Assembly (NCBI GenBank): GCA_016212515.1
Contig: JACRFZ010000085.1
Coordinates: forward strand, 1-46,657
Reading direction: 5' to 3'
Source of the DNA: Candidatus Melainabacteria bacterium
Lineage (GTDB): Bacteria; Cyanobacteriota; Vampirovibrionia; Obscuribacterales; Obscuribacteraceae
Length of the DNA: 46,657 nucleotides
A model generated the notes under the pieces. The model saw only the letters and a program-made list of their open reading frames with translations, was not told the origin of the DNA and did no database searches. The translations under genes and the position numbers were made by a program. Every line of letters begins with the position of its first letter. The stretch's first letter is position 1. Below, piece by piece: positions 1-8,877 of the stretch.

Positions 1-2
1 GC

Positions 3-251
3 CCCATCCTCGGTACCACCCTCTTAATGCTCTGCAATGCCAACGGCGAAGATCTAAATTATTGTTTGCCGCCCAACCAGGTCTCCAATTACTGGCGCAT
101 GTTTGCGCCACGACGCACGGACAAAACCTGGAAATTGCACTTCGAGACTTCCGGCAAACTGAGCAGCAGTTGCTGGCCTTTGCAATCCAACTTCAAGCTG
201 GAAGCGCACAGCATCGCACTTTTCGAGCTCTCCGATAAAGAGACCAATTAA
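3..251 (+). CDS. Glycogen debranching enzyme (GlgX/isoamylase-type), C-terminal fragment
   Basis: The reading frame is open from the left edge of the window, so this is the 3' end of a longer gene; 82 residues are visible. The segment has the look of the small beta-sandwich that ends GH13 debranching enzymes: a strand reading LLMLCNANGEDLNYCLP, a tryptophan-containing middle, and a final strand ending SIALFEL. In GlgX/TreX proteins this domain follows the catalytic barrel, and the enzyme cleaves alpha-1,6 branches of glycogen. The gene converges on glgB with 14 bp between stop codons, which supports a glycogen role. Too little is left to exclude another GH13 enzyme. Confidence 0.55.
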   Translation, partial: PILGTTLLMLCNANGEDLNYCLPPNQVSNYWRMFAPRRTDKTWKLHFETSGKLSSSCWPLQSNFKLEAHSIALFELSDKETN

Positions 252-265
252 GTCGAAACCGCTGC

Positions 266-2182
266 TTACTGGGCTTTCAAAATAACCATGGCCAGAGGCG
301 GCAGGGTCAGATTGAGCGATTCATGGCGCCCGTGGTGCCAGTACTGGTCGGCATAAAGCCCGCCGTTATTACCCATATTGCTGCCGCCGTAAATGCCGGC
401 GTCGGAATTGAGCAGTTCTTTCCAGTAGCCGCCCTCCGGCACGCCCACCCGATAGTTATGACGGGGCACGGGGGTGAAATTGAGAGCGACAAGCACCGAC
501 TTACCATGCTTATCTTTACGCAAATAGGTGAGGATACTCTGCTCGGCGTCCTGGCAGTCCACCCATTCAAAACCATGACCGTGGCAATCCAGCTCATAAA
601 GAGCCGGTTCGTCGCGATAGAGTTTGTTGAGATCGGCGGTAAAGCGCTGCATGCCCTGGTGGGAAGCATACTGAGTCAAATGCCAGTCGATGCTCTGATC
701 CTCATTCCATTCGATCCACTGACCGAATTCACCGCCCATGAACAAGAGCTTTTTACCGGGAGTGGTGTACTGATACCCCAGCAAGAGACGCAGGTTGGCA
801 AACTGCTGCCACATATCTCCGGGCATTTTGGAAAGCAGGGAGCGCTTGTAATGCACCACTTCATCGTGACTGAGAGGCAGAATGAAATTCTCGGAACTGC
901 TGTAAATGGCGCGGAATGTCAGTTTATCGTGGTGGAACTTGCGATAGACCGGATCAAGCTGGAAATACTTGAGGGTATCGTTCATCCAGCCCATGTCCCA
1001 TTTGAGACCAAAGCCCAGACCGCCCAGATAGGTAGGTCTGGTCACCTGGGGCCAGGCTGTAGATTCCTCGGCAATCATCATCACGGAAGGATACTCTAAA
1101 TAAACCTTCTCATTGAGGCGGCGCAAGAAATCAATGGCCTCAACGTTTTCCCGACCGCCATACTGGTTGGGCAGCCAGTCGCCGCCTTCCCTGGCATAGT
1201 CGAGATAGAGCATGGAAGCAACGGCATCGGTGCGCAAGCCGTCGATATGATACTTGTCGAACCAGAACATGGCATTGCTGAGCAGGAAGTTGCTTACTTC
1301 ATAGCGACCGTAGTTGAAGACATAGGTGCCCCATTCCCGGTGCTCGCCCTGGCGGGGATCGGCATGCTCGTACAAATGAGTGCCGTCAAAAAGACCGAGG
1401 GCATGACCATCCCTGGGAAAATGCGCCGGAACCCAGTCCATAATCACACCGATGCCGGCCTGGTGTAGCTTATCGATCAAGTACATGAGGTCGGCGGGGG
1501 TACCGAAGCGACTGGTGGCGGCAAAATAGCCCGTAGTCTGATAACCCCAGGAACGATCCAGGGGATGCTCCGAGAGAGGCAACATCTCCACATGGGTAAA
1601 GCCCAGTTCCTGAACGTAGGGAATTAGTTTATCAGCCAGTTCTCTATAGGTGAGGAAGCGGTCCTGCCGTTCAACGCCGTCGGGATCAAAAACCCGCATC
1701 CAGGAGCCCAGGTGCAGTTCGTAGATGGAGACCGGGGCTTCCAGGTGATTGGTTTTCTCGCGCTTCTCAAGCCATTTCTGGTCTTGCCACTGATAGGTAT
1801 CGAGGTCGAAGACGCAGGAGGCCGTGCGCGGTCTGGTCTCGGCGAAAAAGCCGACCGGGTCGGTCTTTTCAGCTCTCACACCGTGTTTGCCGACCACATA
1901 ATACTTATAGAGGGCGCCTTCCTTCACACCGGGCACGAAGCAGGTCCAGACACCGGTAGAGCCCTGCATCTGCATGGGGCATTTGGCGGCATTCCAGTCA
2001 TTAAAGTCGCCTATTACGGCAACTGCCTCGGCATTGGGGGCCCAGACGGCAAAATGGGTGCCCTTCTTGCCGTCCATCACAATTTGATGGGCGCCGAGTT
2101 TCTGGTAAATACGATAATGGCTGCCCTCTGAGAAAAGATGAGCGTCAAAATCGGAAAAAAACGAGCGGGTGCTGGTGGTCAA
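266..2182 (-). CDS. glgB: 1,4-alpha-glucan branching enzyme GlgB
   Basis: 638 residues, slightly shorter than the 700-730 usual for two-N-domain GlgB, because only one CBM48 domain (about residues 25-115, [14 protein letters not shown] and GDFNDWN) precedes the GH13 barrel. The four GH13 regions are visible: DWVPAHFP near 249, GLRTDA with nucleophile Asp319, AEES with acid/base Glu372, and LSHDEVVH with Asp440. The enzyme moves alpha-1,4 glucan segments to alpha-1,6 branch points in cytoplasmic glycogen. The C-terminal all-beta domain ends [12 protein letters not shown], which is typical of the family. Its start lies back to back with gluconokinase on the plus strand. Assignment is firm. Confidence 0.97.
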   Translation of the reverse strand: MTTSTRSFFSDFDAHLFSEGSHYRIYQKLGAHQIVMDGKKGTHFAVWAPNAEAVAVIGDFNDWNAAKCPMQMQGSTGVWTCFVPGVKEGALYKYYVVGKHGVRAEKTDPVGFFAETRPRTASCVFDLDTYQWQDQKWLEKREKTNHLEAPVSIYELHLGSWMRVFDPDGVERQDRFLTYRELADKLIPYVQELGFTHVEMLPLSEHPLDRSWGYQTTGYFAATSRFGTPADLMYLIDKLHQAGIGVIMDWVPAHFPRDGHALGLFDGTHLYEHADPRQGEHREWGTYVFNYGRYEVSNFLLSNAMFWFDKYHIDGLRTDAVASMLYLDYAREGGDWLPNQYGGRENVEAIDFLRRLNEKVYLEYPSVMMIAEESTAWPQVTRPTYLGGLGFGLKWDMGWMNDTLKYFQLDPVYRKFHHDKLTFRAIYSSSENFILPLSHDEVVHYKRSLLSKMPGDMWQQFANLRLLLGYQYTTPGKKLLFMGGEFGQWIEWNEDQSIDWHLTQYASHQGMQRFTADLNKLYRDEPALYELDCHGHGFEWVDCQDAEQSILTYLRKDKHGKSVLVALNFTPVPRHNYRVGVPEGGYWKELLNSDAGIYGGSNMGNNGGLYADQYWHHGRHESLNLTLPPLAMVILKAQ

Positions 2183-2251
2183 CGTAAGCCTCTGGCATCT
2201 ATCTGGAACTTGACTATTTAGATTAACAGAAAGCCAGGGAATAAACTTCCT

Positions 2252-2770
2252 ATGAAAACATTTGCAATGCTGCTGGTAATAATGGGGGTTTCCGGCTCCG
2301 GGAAAACCACAATAGGGAGGGCTCTTGCGCAGAGACTAGGCATAGATTTCGCCGACGGTGATGATTACCACAGCCTGGCCAACAAAGAGAAAATGGCTGC
2401 CGCCATCGCTCTCAGCGATGCAGACCGCCTACCCTGGCTGCAAGAGCTGAATAAGCTTCTGCTCAGCTATCAAAGAGATGAACGGGGTCTGGTTCTGGCC
2501 TGTTCCTGCCTTAAGAAAAATTATCGAAAACAGTTAAGCTCGGGGCTTGAGGCGGTACGCTTTCTTTATCTGCAGTTGTCCCTGGAAGAAGCGACAAAGC
2601 GGCTGGCCGGACGCAAGGACCATTTCTTTAATCCAGCCTTACTTAGCAGTCAATTCGACACTTTACAGGAGCCCGGGGAAGAAGAAGCCTTGATCATTGA
2701 GAGCCGGGCGGACTCGGAGCTTTGCCTGCAAGGCATAATCGACAGACTGGAAAAATCGGTACCGCGCTAA
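2252..2770 (+). CDS. gntK: Gluconokinase (GntK family)
   Basis: 172 residues, the normal size for the small P-loop gluconokinases. The Walker A loop GVSGSGKTT is at residues 12-20 and the substrate segment DGDDYH at about 36-41, followed by the family's NKEKMA and DRLPWL segments. It phosphorylates D-gluconate to 6-phosphogluconate, feeding the pentose phosphate or Entner-Doudoroff pathway in the cytoplasm. Start codons 4 or 10 residues further in (both Met) are possible. The next gene starts 3 bp after the stop, so the two are probably cotranscribed. Confidence 0.93.
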   Translation: MKTFAMLLVIMGVSGSGKTTIGRALAQRLGIDFADGDDYHSLANKEKMAAAIALSDADRLPWLQELNKLLLSYQRDERGLVLACSCLKKNYRKQLSSGLEAVRFLYLQLSLEEATKRLAGRKDHFFNPALLSSQFDTLQEPGEEEALIIESRADSELCLQGIIDRLEKSVPR

Positions 2771-2773
2771 ACC

Positions 2774-4420
2774 ATGAAGAAACTCCTGAATGTAAGCCTT
2801 GCACTACTGCTCTCAGCCGGCCCGGGCTGGCAACAGGGAACACCGGCCCGCGCCTCCGAGAAAAAGAGCGGCAGCGAAACACATTACGCCCCCTGCATGA
2901 GCTGGGTGAGCAAGACCGGCCGGGCGGAAGCGGTCTTTCTCTGCATCCACGGACTCGGTCTTGATGCCACCACATATAATGCCTTCGCCCAGGCTATGAC
3001 CGAGAATGGCATCACTTGTTATGCCCTGGACGTGCGCGGATTCGGCTCCTGGGCCCGCTCGGCCGGTCATGAACAGGTGGATTTCGCCAGTTGCCTGGAA
3101 GATGTAAGAGTAGCTTTGAATGCCGTAAGAGCGGCAAATAAAGGTGTTCCCGTCTTCCTGGTGGGCGAATCCATGGGCGGCGCCATCGCTCTGAGAGCGG
3201 CCTCACTTTATCCGGAATTGATTGACGGAGTAATCTCTTCCGTGCCTGCCTCGGAAAGGTTTCAAGCCGGCCGCACCGATCTGAAAGTAGCTCTCTCCTT
3301 CCTCAAAGGTCCGAATAAACCCTCTTCGGCCGGCGCTTCCATAGTTGACCAGGCTACTCACAATGAAGCCCTCAAGGCTGAGTGGCAGTGCGACCCTTTG
3401 AGCCGCTTCGACCTGTCGCCGCACGAACTAATTCAATTTCAGCGTTTCATGAATGAAAATCATGAAGCGGCAAAGAAAGTGGTCTCACCGCTTTTGATGT
3501 TGCAAGGTACCCAGGACAAACTGGTGAAACCGCAAGGTTCCTACGATCTATTCACCAGGATCAAATGCCCCAACAAAATTTTCATATCACTTCCCAGCGA
3601 GCATCTCATTCTCGAGATCCAGGATACCCACAGCAAGGTCTTCGACCAGACCGTGGGAAACATGATTACAGGCTGGCTCAAAGCTCAAAAGGCAGTGCTG
3701 GAAAGCCGTCCGCCCGATGACTCCCGCTTAGTAAAACAGATAGAGGAGCAAACGCCTGCCGCTCCCAGTGCTCCCATGCCGCCCGTGGCTCTAGTGGAGA
3801 GGGAGCAGTCAGCCGAGGCAAGTGGGGATGCCGATCCCATGGAGAAGGAAATGACCCTGGCCTTGAGGTCAATGCGCAATAGCAAGTTTCAAGAGGCCCG
3901 CAAGCTTTTCGAGGCCATCGTTTCCGCCGAGCCGCTCAATAGCGACGCCCATTACTGGTTTGCTCTCTGCCTGGCCCATCTGGGCGACAACAGCCGGGCC
4001 CGGGAGGAAAAGGCACTTGCCCAGGCCCTCATGAAAGTGAATCCCGCCCCCAGACGTAATGAAAACTATGTGCTGGGCAGCCGCGGCGCCGCAAGCGGTA
4101 CGACAGTGGCAGTGAACAGACAGCAACTGACGGAAGGCAAACCCACCGTGGTCATCTTCCAGGCTCCCTGGTGCGTGGAATGCCAGGGCATCGACGGCAT
4201 TATCAAAGATGTCTACAAAAATTATGGGGAGAACCTTAAGGTGCTCTCCTTAGATGTGGACGACCAGGCTAATGAAGGGCTGGTCAAGTACTTCAACACC
4301 GGCCCAATTCCCTCTTTTGTCTTTCTGAACCGGGACGGCTCTACCTCCAACACCATCATCGGCAGAGCCTCCTACACTACACTCGCGCGGGAACTGAAGA
4401 AAATCGTCAGCGTGCCCTGA
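2774..4420 (+). CDS. Exported alpha/beta-hydrolase (lysophospholipase-like) - TPR - thioredoxin fusion
   Basis: 548 residues in three modules. A signal peptide (residues 1 to about 27, ending PARA) leads into a monoacylglycerol-lipase-type hydrolase: HG at 59-60, nucleophile Ser133 in GESMGG, and probable Asp248 and His277 completing the triad. A Pro/Ala/Glu-rich linker (about 310-355) joins one or two TPR helices (about 357-425). The C-terminus (about 440-548) is a thioredoxin fold with active site WCVEC (Cys467, Cys470) and cis-proline Pro513. Each module is individually recognisable; the combined protein's substrate is unknown. The signal peptide implies a periplasmic or surface site, where the thioredoxin part could act on its own hydrolase or on partner disulphides (inference). 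Confidence 0.9.
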   Translation: MKKLLNVSLALLLSAGPGWQQGTPARASEKKSGSETHYAPCMSWVSKTGRAEAVFLCIHGLGLDATTYNAFAQAMTENGITCYALDVRGFGSWARSAGHEQVDFASCLEDVRVALNAVRAANKGVPVFLVGESMGGAIALRAASLYPELIDGVISSVPASERFQAGRTDLKVALSFLKGPNKPSSAGASIVDQATHNEALKAEWQCDPLSRFDLSPHELIQFQRFMNENHEAAKKVVSPLLMLQGTQDKLVKPQGSYDLFTRIKCPNKIFISLPSEHLILEIQDTHSKVFDQTVGNMITGWLKAQKAVLESRPPDDSRLVKQIEEQTPAAPSAPMPPVALVEREQSAEASGDADPMEKEMTLALRSMRNSKFQEARKLFEAIVSAEPLNSDAHYWFALCLAHLGDNSRAREEKALAQALMKVNPAPRRNENYVLGSRGAASGTTVAVNRQQLTEGKPTVVIFQAPWCVECQGIDGIIKDVYKNYGENLKVLSLDVDDQANEGLVKYFNTGPIPSFVFLNRDGSTSNTIIGRASYTTLARELKKIVSVP

Positions 4421-4451
4421 TTGTGCCGCAGGAACCCGACAACTTTACAAT

Positions 4452-5540
4452 GTGAGCAAGATCACCTTTTTTAAAAACAGCCGATATCGGAGAATATTTC
4501 CCAGGGTAGCGAAGAAAATGGCAACGAACGAAGAAGACCAGGCAGAAAGTACTTTCACCGGACTGGACGGTATAGCCACCGGCGCCGGTCACGTCTTGCA
4601 TCAGAATATGAGCAAGACCTCGCTGCGCCGGGCCATCGGGCTCTGGGTGCATCCTTTTACCCGCTTTCATCAAATCCCTGTGGCCAGCCGCGTCTGGGTA
4701 TACCTGGCCATCATGAGCGTCTACTGCATCTTCGTAGAATGGTTCACCGACAAGAGTTTCAACAGCAGGGTTATGAAAGAAGCAGGGGCTGCCGCTTTCA
4801 GCAGTGCCGTCCTGGGCTTGCTCTTGGTCTTCCGTACCAATACCGCCTATGAAAGATGGTGGGAAGGGCGCAAGCTCTGGGGGCAACTGGTCAACGATTC
4901 CCGCAACCTCTGCCTCAAGGTGGCGCATTTGCATGGTCTGCCCAACATTGAGAAAGTCAAATTGGGCGAACTGGTGATTACCTTCGCCTATTCCCTCAAG
5001 CATCACCTGCGCGGCACCAAGCCAAGCCGGCGGCTGCCTGGACTGCAAGATCTGCCTACGGAAGGTCCTGTAAATGTGCCGGTCTTCGTGGCCAACAAGA
5101 TGTTCAATATCGTCTACGAATGGCAAAACAATGAGCGCCTGGACGGCTTTGCCAGACTGCAATTAGACCCGCACATGCGGGCCTTCATGGATATCTGCGG
5201 CGCCTGCGAAAGAATCAAGAATAGCCCCCTGGCCCTTTCCTACCGAGCCTTTATGCGCCAGGGTATCGCCATCAACTTAATCGCCCTGCCCTGGTATGTG
5301 CTGCCCGAATTCTCCCTGCTCTGGAGCCTGCCTCTCATTCTCATCGGCTCCTACTTCCTTATTGGACTGGAGTTGATTGCCGAAGACATAGAAGAGCCCT
5401 TCGGCAAAGACGGAGACGACTTGCCCCTGGATACCATATGTAATACTATTCAAAATACGGTATCGGACATTTTGCCCGTGAAAGAATCTCTGGAATACAC
5501 AACCAGTCTCAAGGCTCTCCGCATTGATCCCCTCAAATAG
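4452..5540 (+). CDS. Bestrophin-family anion channel (UPF0187)
   Basis: 362 residues from a GTG start; an ATG at 4518 (residue 23) is an alternative and gives a more usual length. Bestrophin hallmarks are present: hydrophobic segments at about 75-95 and 110-130, the conserved run LLVFRTNTAYERWWEGRKLWG with its neck-lining residues, and the C-terminal IEEPFGKDGDDLPLD motif. Prokaryotic bestrophins form pentameric ion channels in the inner membrane. The last 17 bp overlap the next gene's TTG start, suggesting translational coupling. What ion it passes cannot be read from sequence. Confidence 0.92.
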   Translation: MSKITFFKNSRYRRIFPRVAKKMATNEEDQAESTFTGLDGIATGAGHVLHQNMSKTSLRRAIGLWVHPFTRFHQIPVASRVWVYLAIMSVYCIFVEWFTDKSFNSRVMKEAGAAAFSSAVLGLLLVFRTNTAYERWWEGRKLWGQLVNDSRNLCLKVAHLHGLPNIEKVKLGELVITFAYSLKHHLRGTKPSRRLPGLQDLPTEGPVNVPVFVANKMFNIVYEWQNNERLDGFARLQLDPHMRAFMDICGACERIKNSPLALSYRAFMRQGIAINLIALPWYVLPEFSLLWSLPLILIGSYFLIGLELIAEDIEEPFGKDGDDLPLDTICNTIQNTVSDILPVKESLEYTTSLKALRIDPLK

Positions 5541-6393
5541 TAAATCTCCCAAAAGCCTTCTTGGTCCAGCCCTGCTTGCGGCCTTCAGTCTTGTTGGTCT
5601 CTGCCATGCTGCTCTTGCCCTCTCCGAAGCCGACCGGGAAGAAGTGCTCACCTCTTGCGAGGAAAAACTACGCACCTCCTGGGCCAGGCTCACTTATACT
5701 AAAAACGCCTCCGTGGCCGTGCAATTCAGACTCCTGCCCGACGGCGGTTACGCTGCCCCGGTGGTCTTCGGATCATCGGGCGACAAAGGGCTGGATAACT
5801 GCGCCATAAACGCCATCGACGGAGCCGTACCCTTTCAGAAATTCAATGACCGCGCCTTCGACGTAATTGCCCACTTTGATACCGCCGGTAAGGGCGATGT
5901 ATCAGTCTCTCCGGTGGGTGGAAGCAGGGGTCGCTCGGTGGCCGAGCGCAAAATTGCCGTGCACAAGAAGTATCATGAAAACGCCATCAAGATCATGATC
6001 GACCGCATCAGCAAAGCCGAAAAGGTTCTGGGCAAGGATAATTTCAAACTCTTTGAAAGCGTGCGTTTCCTGGCTAATGAGTACAAAGAAGCCGGTGATT
6101 TTGCTAAGGCGGAAGAGACCTATCAAAGGGCCCTTGCACTGGCAAAGAAAGCCAAGCCCGAAGAAAGTAGGGAAGAAGCTTCAGTTCTATTGGGCATGGG
6201 AGAGCTATATCTGGCTCGGGGCGACAGAGCGAAAGCAGATGCTTCCTTTCAAAAGGTAGTGGACATGAAAATGTCACCTACTAAAGAAACTGCCCTGGCC
6301 TTAGAAAATCAAGCCAAGCTGCTCTACAAAGACGGCAAGCAAAAAGAAGCCGATGAGATCTATAAACGGATCCGCACTTTAAACATCAAATAG
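5524..6393 (+). CDS. Exported TonB-C-like domain protein with TPR repeats
   Basis: 289 residues from a TTG start that overlaps the bestrophin stop. A signal peptide covers about residues 12-33 (ALLAAFSLVGLCHAALA). Residues about 40-120 resemble the TonB C-terminal fold (RLLPDGGYAAPVV, then a conserved NCAINAI helix and VPFQKF strand) as found in short periplasmic proteins. Residues about 150-285 contain TPR-like helices (AEETYQRALALAKKA, ADASFQKVVDMK). There is no N-terminal TonB anchor of the classical kind, so energy transduction is not implied; a scaffold role in the periplasm is more likely. It converges on the aquaporin gene with 8 bp between stops. Confidence 0.8.
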   Translation: MIPSNSKSPKSLLGPALLAAFSLVGLCHAALALSEADREEVLTSCEEKLRTSWARLTYTKNASVAVQFRLLPDGGYAAPVVFGSSGDKGLDNCAINAIDGAVPFQKFNDRAFDVIAHFDTAGKGDVSVSPVGGSRGRSVAERKIAVHKKYHENAIKIMIDRISKAEKVLGKDNFKLFESVRFLANEYKEAGDFAKAEETYQRALALAKKAKPEESREEASVLLGMGELYLARGDRAKADASFQKVVDMKMSPTKETALALENQAKLLYKDGKQKEADEIYKRIRTLNIK

Positions 6394-6401
6394 GCGAAAC
6401 C

Positions 6402-7151
6402 CTAAAGATTGTGCAGTTTGTAATCGCGCTCGAGGCGCAACCGCAGCTCCTCTTCCGAGAGTTCCCGGCGAATCTTCTCGATTTCGCCGTCTTCAGCCTT
6501 GAAGAGCCAGCCGAAGATCACCATAGCCGAAAGCGCCCCCAGTAACTGAAAGACCACATAGGCCGCTACGTCAGCCGGACAGATGCCGGTGAGAGTGCCG
6601 GTAAGGGTGCGGGCAATGGTGACAGCCGGATTGGCAAAACATGTGGAAGAAGTGAAATAGATAGCTCCCGCCACATAGGCGGCCACAGCAGCCGGAACGG
6701 CTTCAGGGCGATGCCTGGCCGTACCGAAGATGGTACCCAGAAGTCCGAAAATGGCGATGAACTCTCCCAGATACTGCCCACTTGCATGTCTTGCTGTTTG
6801 AGAAACAGTGACTGCCGGCAGATCAAACATCAAATTGGCCATGACCACGCCCAGACAGGCCCCAAGAATCTGAGCAACTATGTAAGGCAAAACCAGAGAC
6901 CAGGATAGTTCACGCCGAAAGGCGGAGACAAGGGTGACGGCCGGATTGAAGTGAGCCGAAACCCCACCCAGAGAAGTAATCAGGGCATAAAGCACGCCGC
7001 CGGTGGCAAAGGCCACACAGAGCACCGAAAGGGCCAGATTGGCACCGCCGTTCAGCCTGTCGGCGAGGATACCGGAGCCCACCACCACCATAAGCAAAAA
7101 GGCGGAACCGATAAACTCGGCGACCAGTACTCGGGCATGTTTCATTGCCAA
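6402..7151 (-). CDS. Aquaporin / MIP-family channel
   Basis: 249 residues with six hydrophobic segments and the two half-helix NPA motifs, NPAVT at 69-71 and NPAVT at 174-176, the second followed by the selectivity-filter Arg181. This is a MIP channel for water or small neutral solutes in the inner membrane. The second loop sequence FANPAVTIAR resembles AqpZ/AqpS-type channels. A charged C-terminal tail (about 215-249, rich in Glu/Arg) is longer than in AqpZ. A GGGAG ribosome site precedes the ATG. The divergent promoter region holds three 11-bp direct repeats. Confidence 0.95.
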   Translation of the reverse strand: MAMKHARVLVAEFIGSAFLLMVVVGSGILADRLNGGANLALSVLCVAFATGGVLYALITSLGGVSAHFNPAVTLVSAFRRELSWSLVLPYIVAQILGACLGVVMANLMFDLPAVTVSQTARHASGQYLGEFIAIFGLLGTIFGTARHRPEAVPAAVAAYVAGAIYFTSSTCFANPAVTIARTLTGTLTGICPADVAAYVVFQLLGALSAMVIFGWLFKAEDGEIEKIRRELSEEELRLRLERDYKLHNL

Positions 7152-7171
7152 TATCTCCCGGTGAGTAACAA

Positions 7172-7201
7172 TTTAAGCGCAAATTAAGCGTAACTTAAGC
7201 G
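7172..7201. promoter_or_regulatory. Three TTAAGCG direct repeats with exact 11-bp period
   Basis: TTAAGCG occurs at 7173-7179, 7184-7190 and 7195-7201, so the same heptamer falls on the same face of the helix three times. Taken as 8-mers (nTTAAGCG), the copies are separated by 3 bp. OmpR/PhoB-type response regulators bind such repeats, and the geometry matches the cyanobacterial Pho box (PyTTAAPyPy-type 8-mers separated by 3 bp), although the last bases differ. The site lies between the divergent aquaporin and EVE-domain genes. Binding by a regulator is inference. Confidence 0.5.
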
Positions 7202-7293
7202 TAAAAAAGTTTACAGGTACTTGAGCCGGGACACCTTAAATGGATACCTCTTCTAAACTAACGCCATCGGCAAATGATAATTTGAGAGGTTTA

Positions 7294-7791
7294 ATGGTAG
7301 TCAAGAAGCAGCCTGACGGGAAGCGTCGTTACTGGCTCATGAAATCGGAGCCCACGGTCTTTTCCATAACAGATCTGGAAAATGCCAAAGACAAGACCAC
7401 TTACTGGGACGGCGTGCGCAACTACCAGGCCAGAAACTTTCTCAGAGACGAAATCAAACCAGGAGACCTTGTGCTCTTTTATCACAGCAACTGCGAGCCC
7501 TCGGCCATAGTGGGCATTGCAGAGGTGGTAAAAGCAGGTTACCCCGACCACACCGCCTTCGATCCGGAAGATCCTCACTACGATCCCAAAAGTAAGAAGT
7601 CTGAGCCCACCTGGTATATGGTGGACATAAAGCATGTGCAAACATTCAAGACCCCCCTTGATTTGAACCTGTTGAGAGCCGAAGCCGGACTAGCCAAAAT
7701 GGCTCTATTACAAAAAGGAAGTCGTCTGTCGGTGCAGCCGGTAAGCGAGAGCGAGTGGAAAATCGTGCTCAAGCTCGCCGACCGAAAATGA
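7294..7791 (+). CDS. EVE domain protein (thymocyte nuclear protein 1-like)
   Basis: 165 residues from the ATG at 7294, chosen because GAGAGG lies 4 bp upstream; an in-frame ATG at 7240 would add 18 residues but has no ribosome site. The EVE fold is evident: YWLMKSEP at the start, YWDGVRNYQARNFLRDEIKPGD, LVLFYHSNCEPSAIVGIAEV, then DPEDPHYDPKS. EVE domains are PUA-like and bind modified nucleobases in DNA or RNA. Stand-alone bacterial members are small cytoplasmic proteins of poorly known role. The next gene follows after 33 bp. Confidence 0.92.
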   Translation: MVVKKQPDGKRRYWLMKSEPTVFSITDLENAKDKTTYWDGVRNYQARNFLRDEIKPGDLVLFYHSNCEPSAIVGIAEVVKAGYPDHTAFDPEDPHYDPKSKKSEPTWYMVDIKHVQTFKTPLDLNLLRAEAGLAKMALLQKGSRLSVQPVSESEWKIVLKLADRK

Positions 7792-7824
7792 TCCGGCTCG
7801 AACCTTGTAACTAAGTAACGGAAA

Positions 7825-8877
7825 ATGCACCACAAAAGTTCAATGGAAAAAATCTTGCCTGTGGTCCTAATTGGTTACGGCACCGGAGGCTCCATTTTTC
7901 ATGCCCCTTTCATAAATGCCTGCCAGGGAATGAAGCTTGCGGCCGTGGTGACAAGCAACAAGGAAAGGCAGGAGGCTATCGCCCGCACCTATCCGGGAAC
8001 CAAAGTCTATGACGGCATGGAAGCCATGCTGCAAGACCGGGAACAGTTTCAACTGGCCGTAATTACGACGCCAAACCATATGCACCACAGCCAGGCAAGA
8101 AGCTGCCTGGAAGCCGGTCTGCATGTAGTAGTGGATAAGCCCTTCTGTCTCACGGCCGCTCAGGCCGAAGATCTAATTGCGCAAGCCCAGGCCAGCGGCA
8201 AAATAATTTCTCCCTACCATAACCGGAGATTCGACTCGGACTTTCTCACACTTCGGAAAGTGCTTGAAGAAAACCTGGTCGGTACGCCCTTTCGCCTCGA
8301 ATCAAGAATCGAACGCTTCCGGGCTAGACCAAAGCCGGGCGGCTGGAGAGAGACGACTTCCGCCAGCGAGGGCGGCGGCGTACTCTACGATCTGGGCAGC
8401 CATTTGATCGACCAGGCCATAGCCCTCTTCGGACCCCCCGACGATATTTACGGCAAATTGCAAGAGAGGCGCGGTCTGGGCGTCGAAGATGATCTCTTCC
8501 TGGCCCTCGATTATAAGGAAACCAAACTGCAAGTGCATCTCTACGCCTCCATGGCTTGCCTCAGCCCGGGACCGCGCTTTACTTTGAGCGGTTCCACAGG
8601 AGCCTTCATCAAAGAAAAGGGCTGTCCCCAGGAAGATATGTTGAAAGCGGGCGTATCACCTCTTGCGCCTCACTTTGGGCAAGAGCCTGCCTCTGATTGG
8701 GGCAGCCTACTTACGGACGGCGGGGAGAAACATAAGGTGGAGACGGTGGCGGGCAACTGGCTGACTTACTATCAGACCATGCGCCTGGCCATATTGGACG
8801 GTGCACCACCGCCGGTGCCGGCCCGGGCGGCCTGGCAGGGCTTAAAACTCATGGAGAAACTGAGGGAGAGATGCTAA
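7825..8877 (+). CDS. Gfo/Idh/MocA-family NAD(P)-dependent oxidoreductase
   Basis: 350 residues, standard for the family. An N-terminal Rossmann fold starts VVLIGYGTGGSIFHAPFI (GxGxxG), followed by the TTPNHMHHSQA strand-loop and the conserved VVDKPFCLT with the catalytic-type Lys. The C-terminal alpha/beta domain has HNRRFDSDFLTLRKVL and the GGGVLYDLGSHLIDQAIALFG segment. It resembles YdgJ/YvaA-type sugar or inositol dehydrogenases; the substrate is unknown. Starts at 7825 or 7843 are both possible. Its last 7 bp overlap the start of the caspase-TPR gene, so these two are coupled. Confidence 0.93.
   Translation: MHHKSSMEKILPVVLIGYGTGGSIFHAPFINACQGMKLAAVVTSNKERQEAIARTYPGTKVYDGMEAMLQDREQFQLAVITTPNHMHHSQARSCLEAGLHVVVDKPFCLTAAQAEDLIAQAQASGKIISPYHNRRFDSDFLTLRKVLEENLVGTPFRLESRIERFRARPKPGGWRETTSASEGGGVLYDLGSHLIDQAIALFGPPDDIYGKLQERRGLGVEDDLFLALDYKETKLQVHLYASMACLSPGPRFTLSGSTGAFIKEKGCPQEDMLKAGVSPLAPHFGQEPASDWGSLLTDGGEKHKVETVAGNWLTYYQTMRLAILDGAPPPVPARAAWQGLKLMEKLRERC

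Noticed and set aside
323..1099. 258-residue plus-strand frame inside glgB
   Set aside because: GlgB motifs on the other strand are complete; the frame is a shadow.
4407..5162. 251-residue minus-strand frame over the bestrophin gene
   Set aside because: The plus-strand bestrophin motifs are intact across it.
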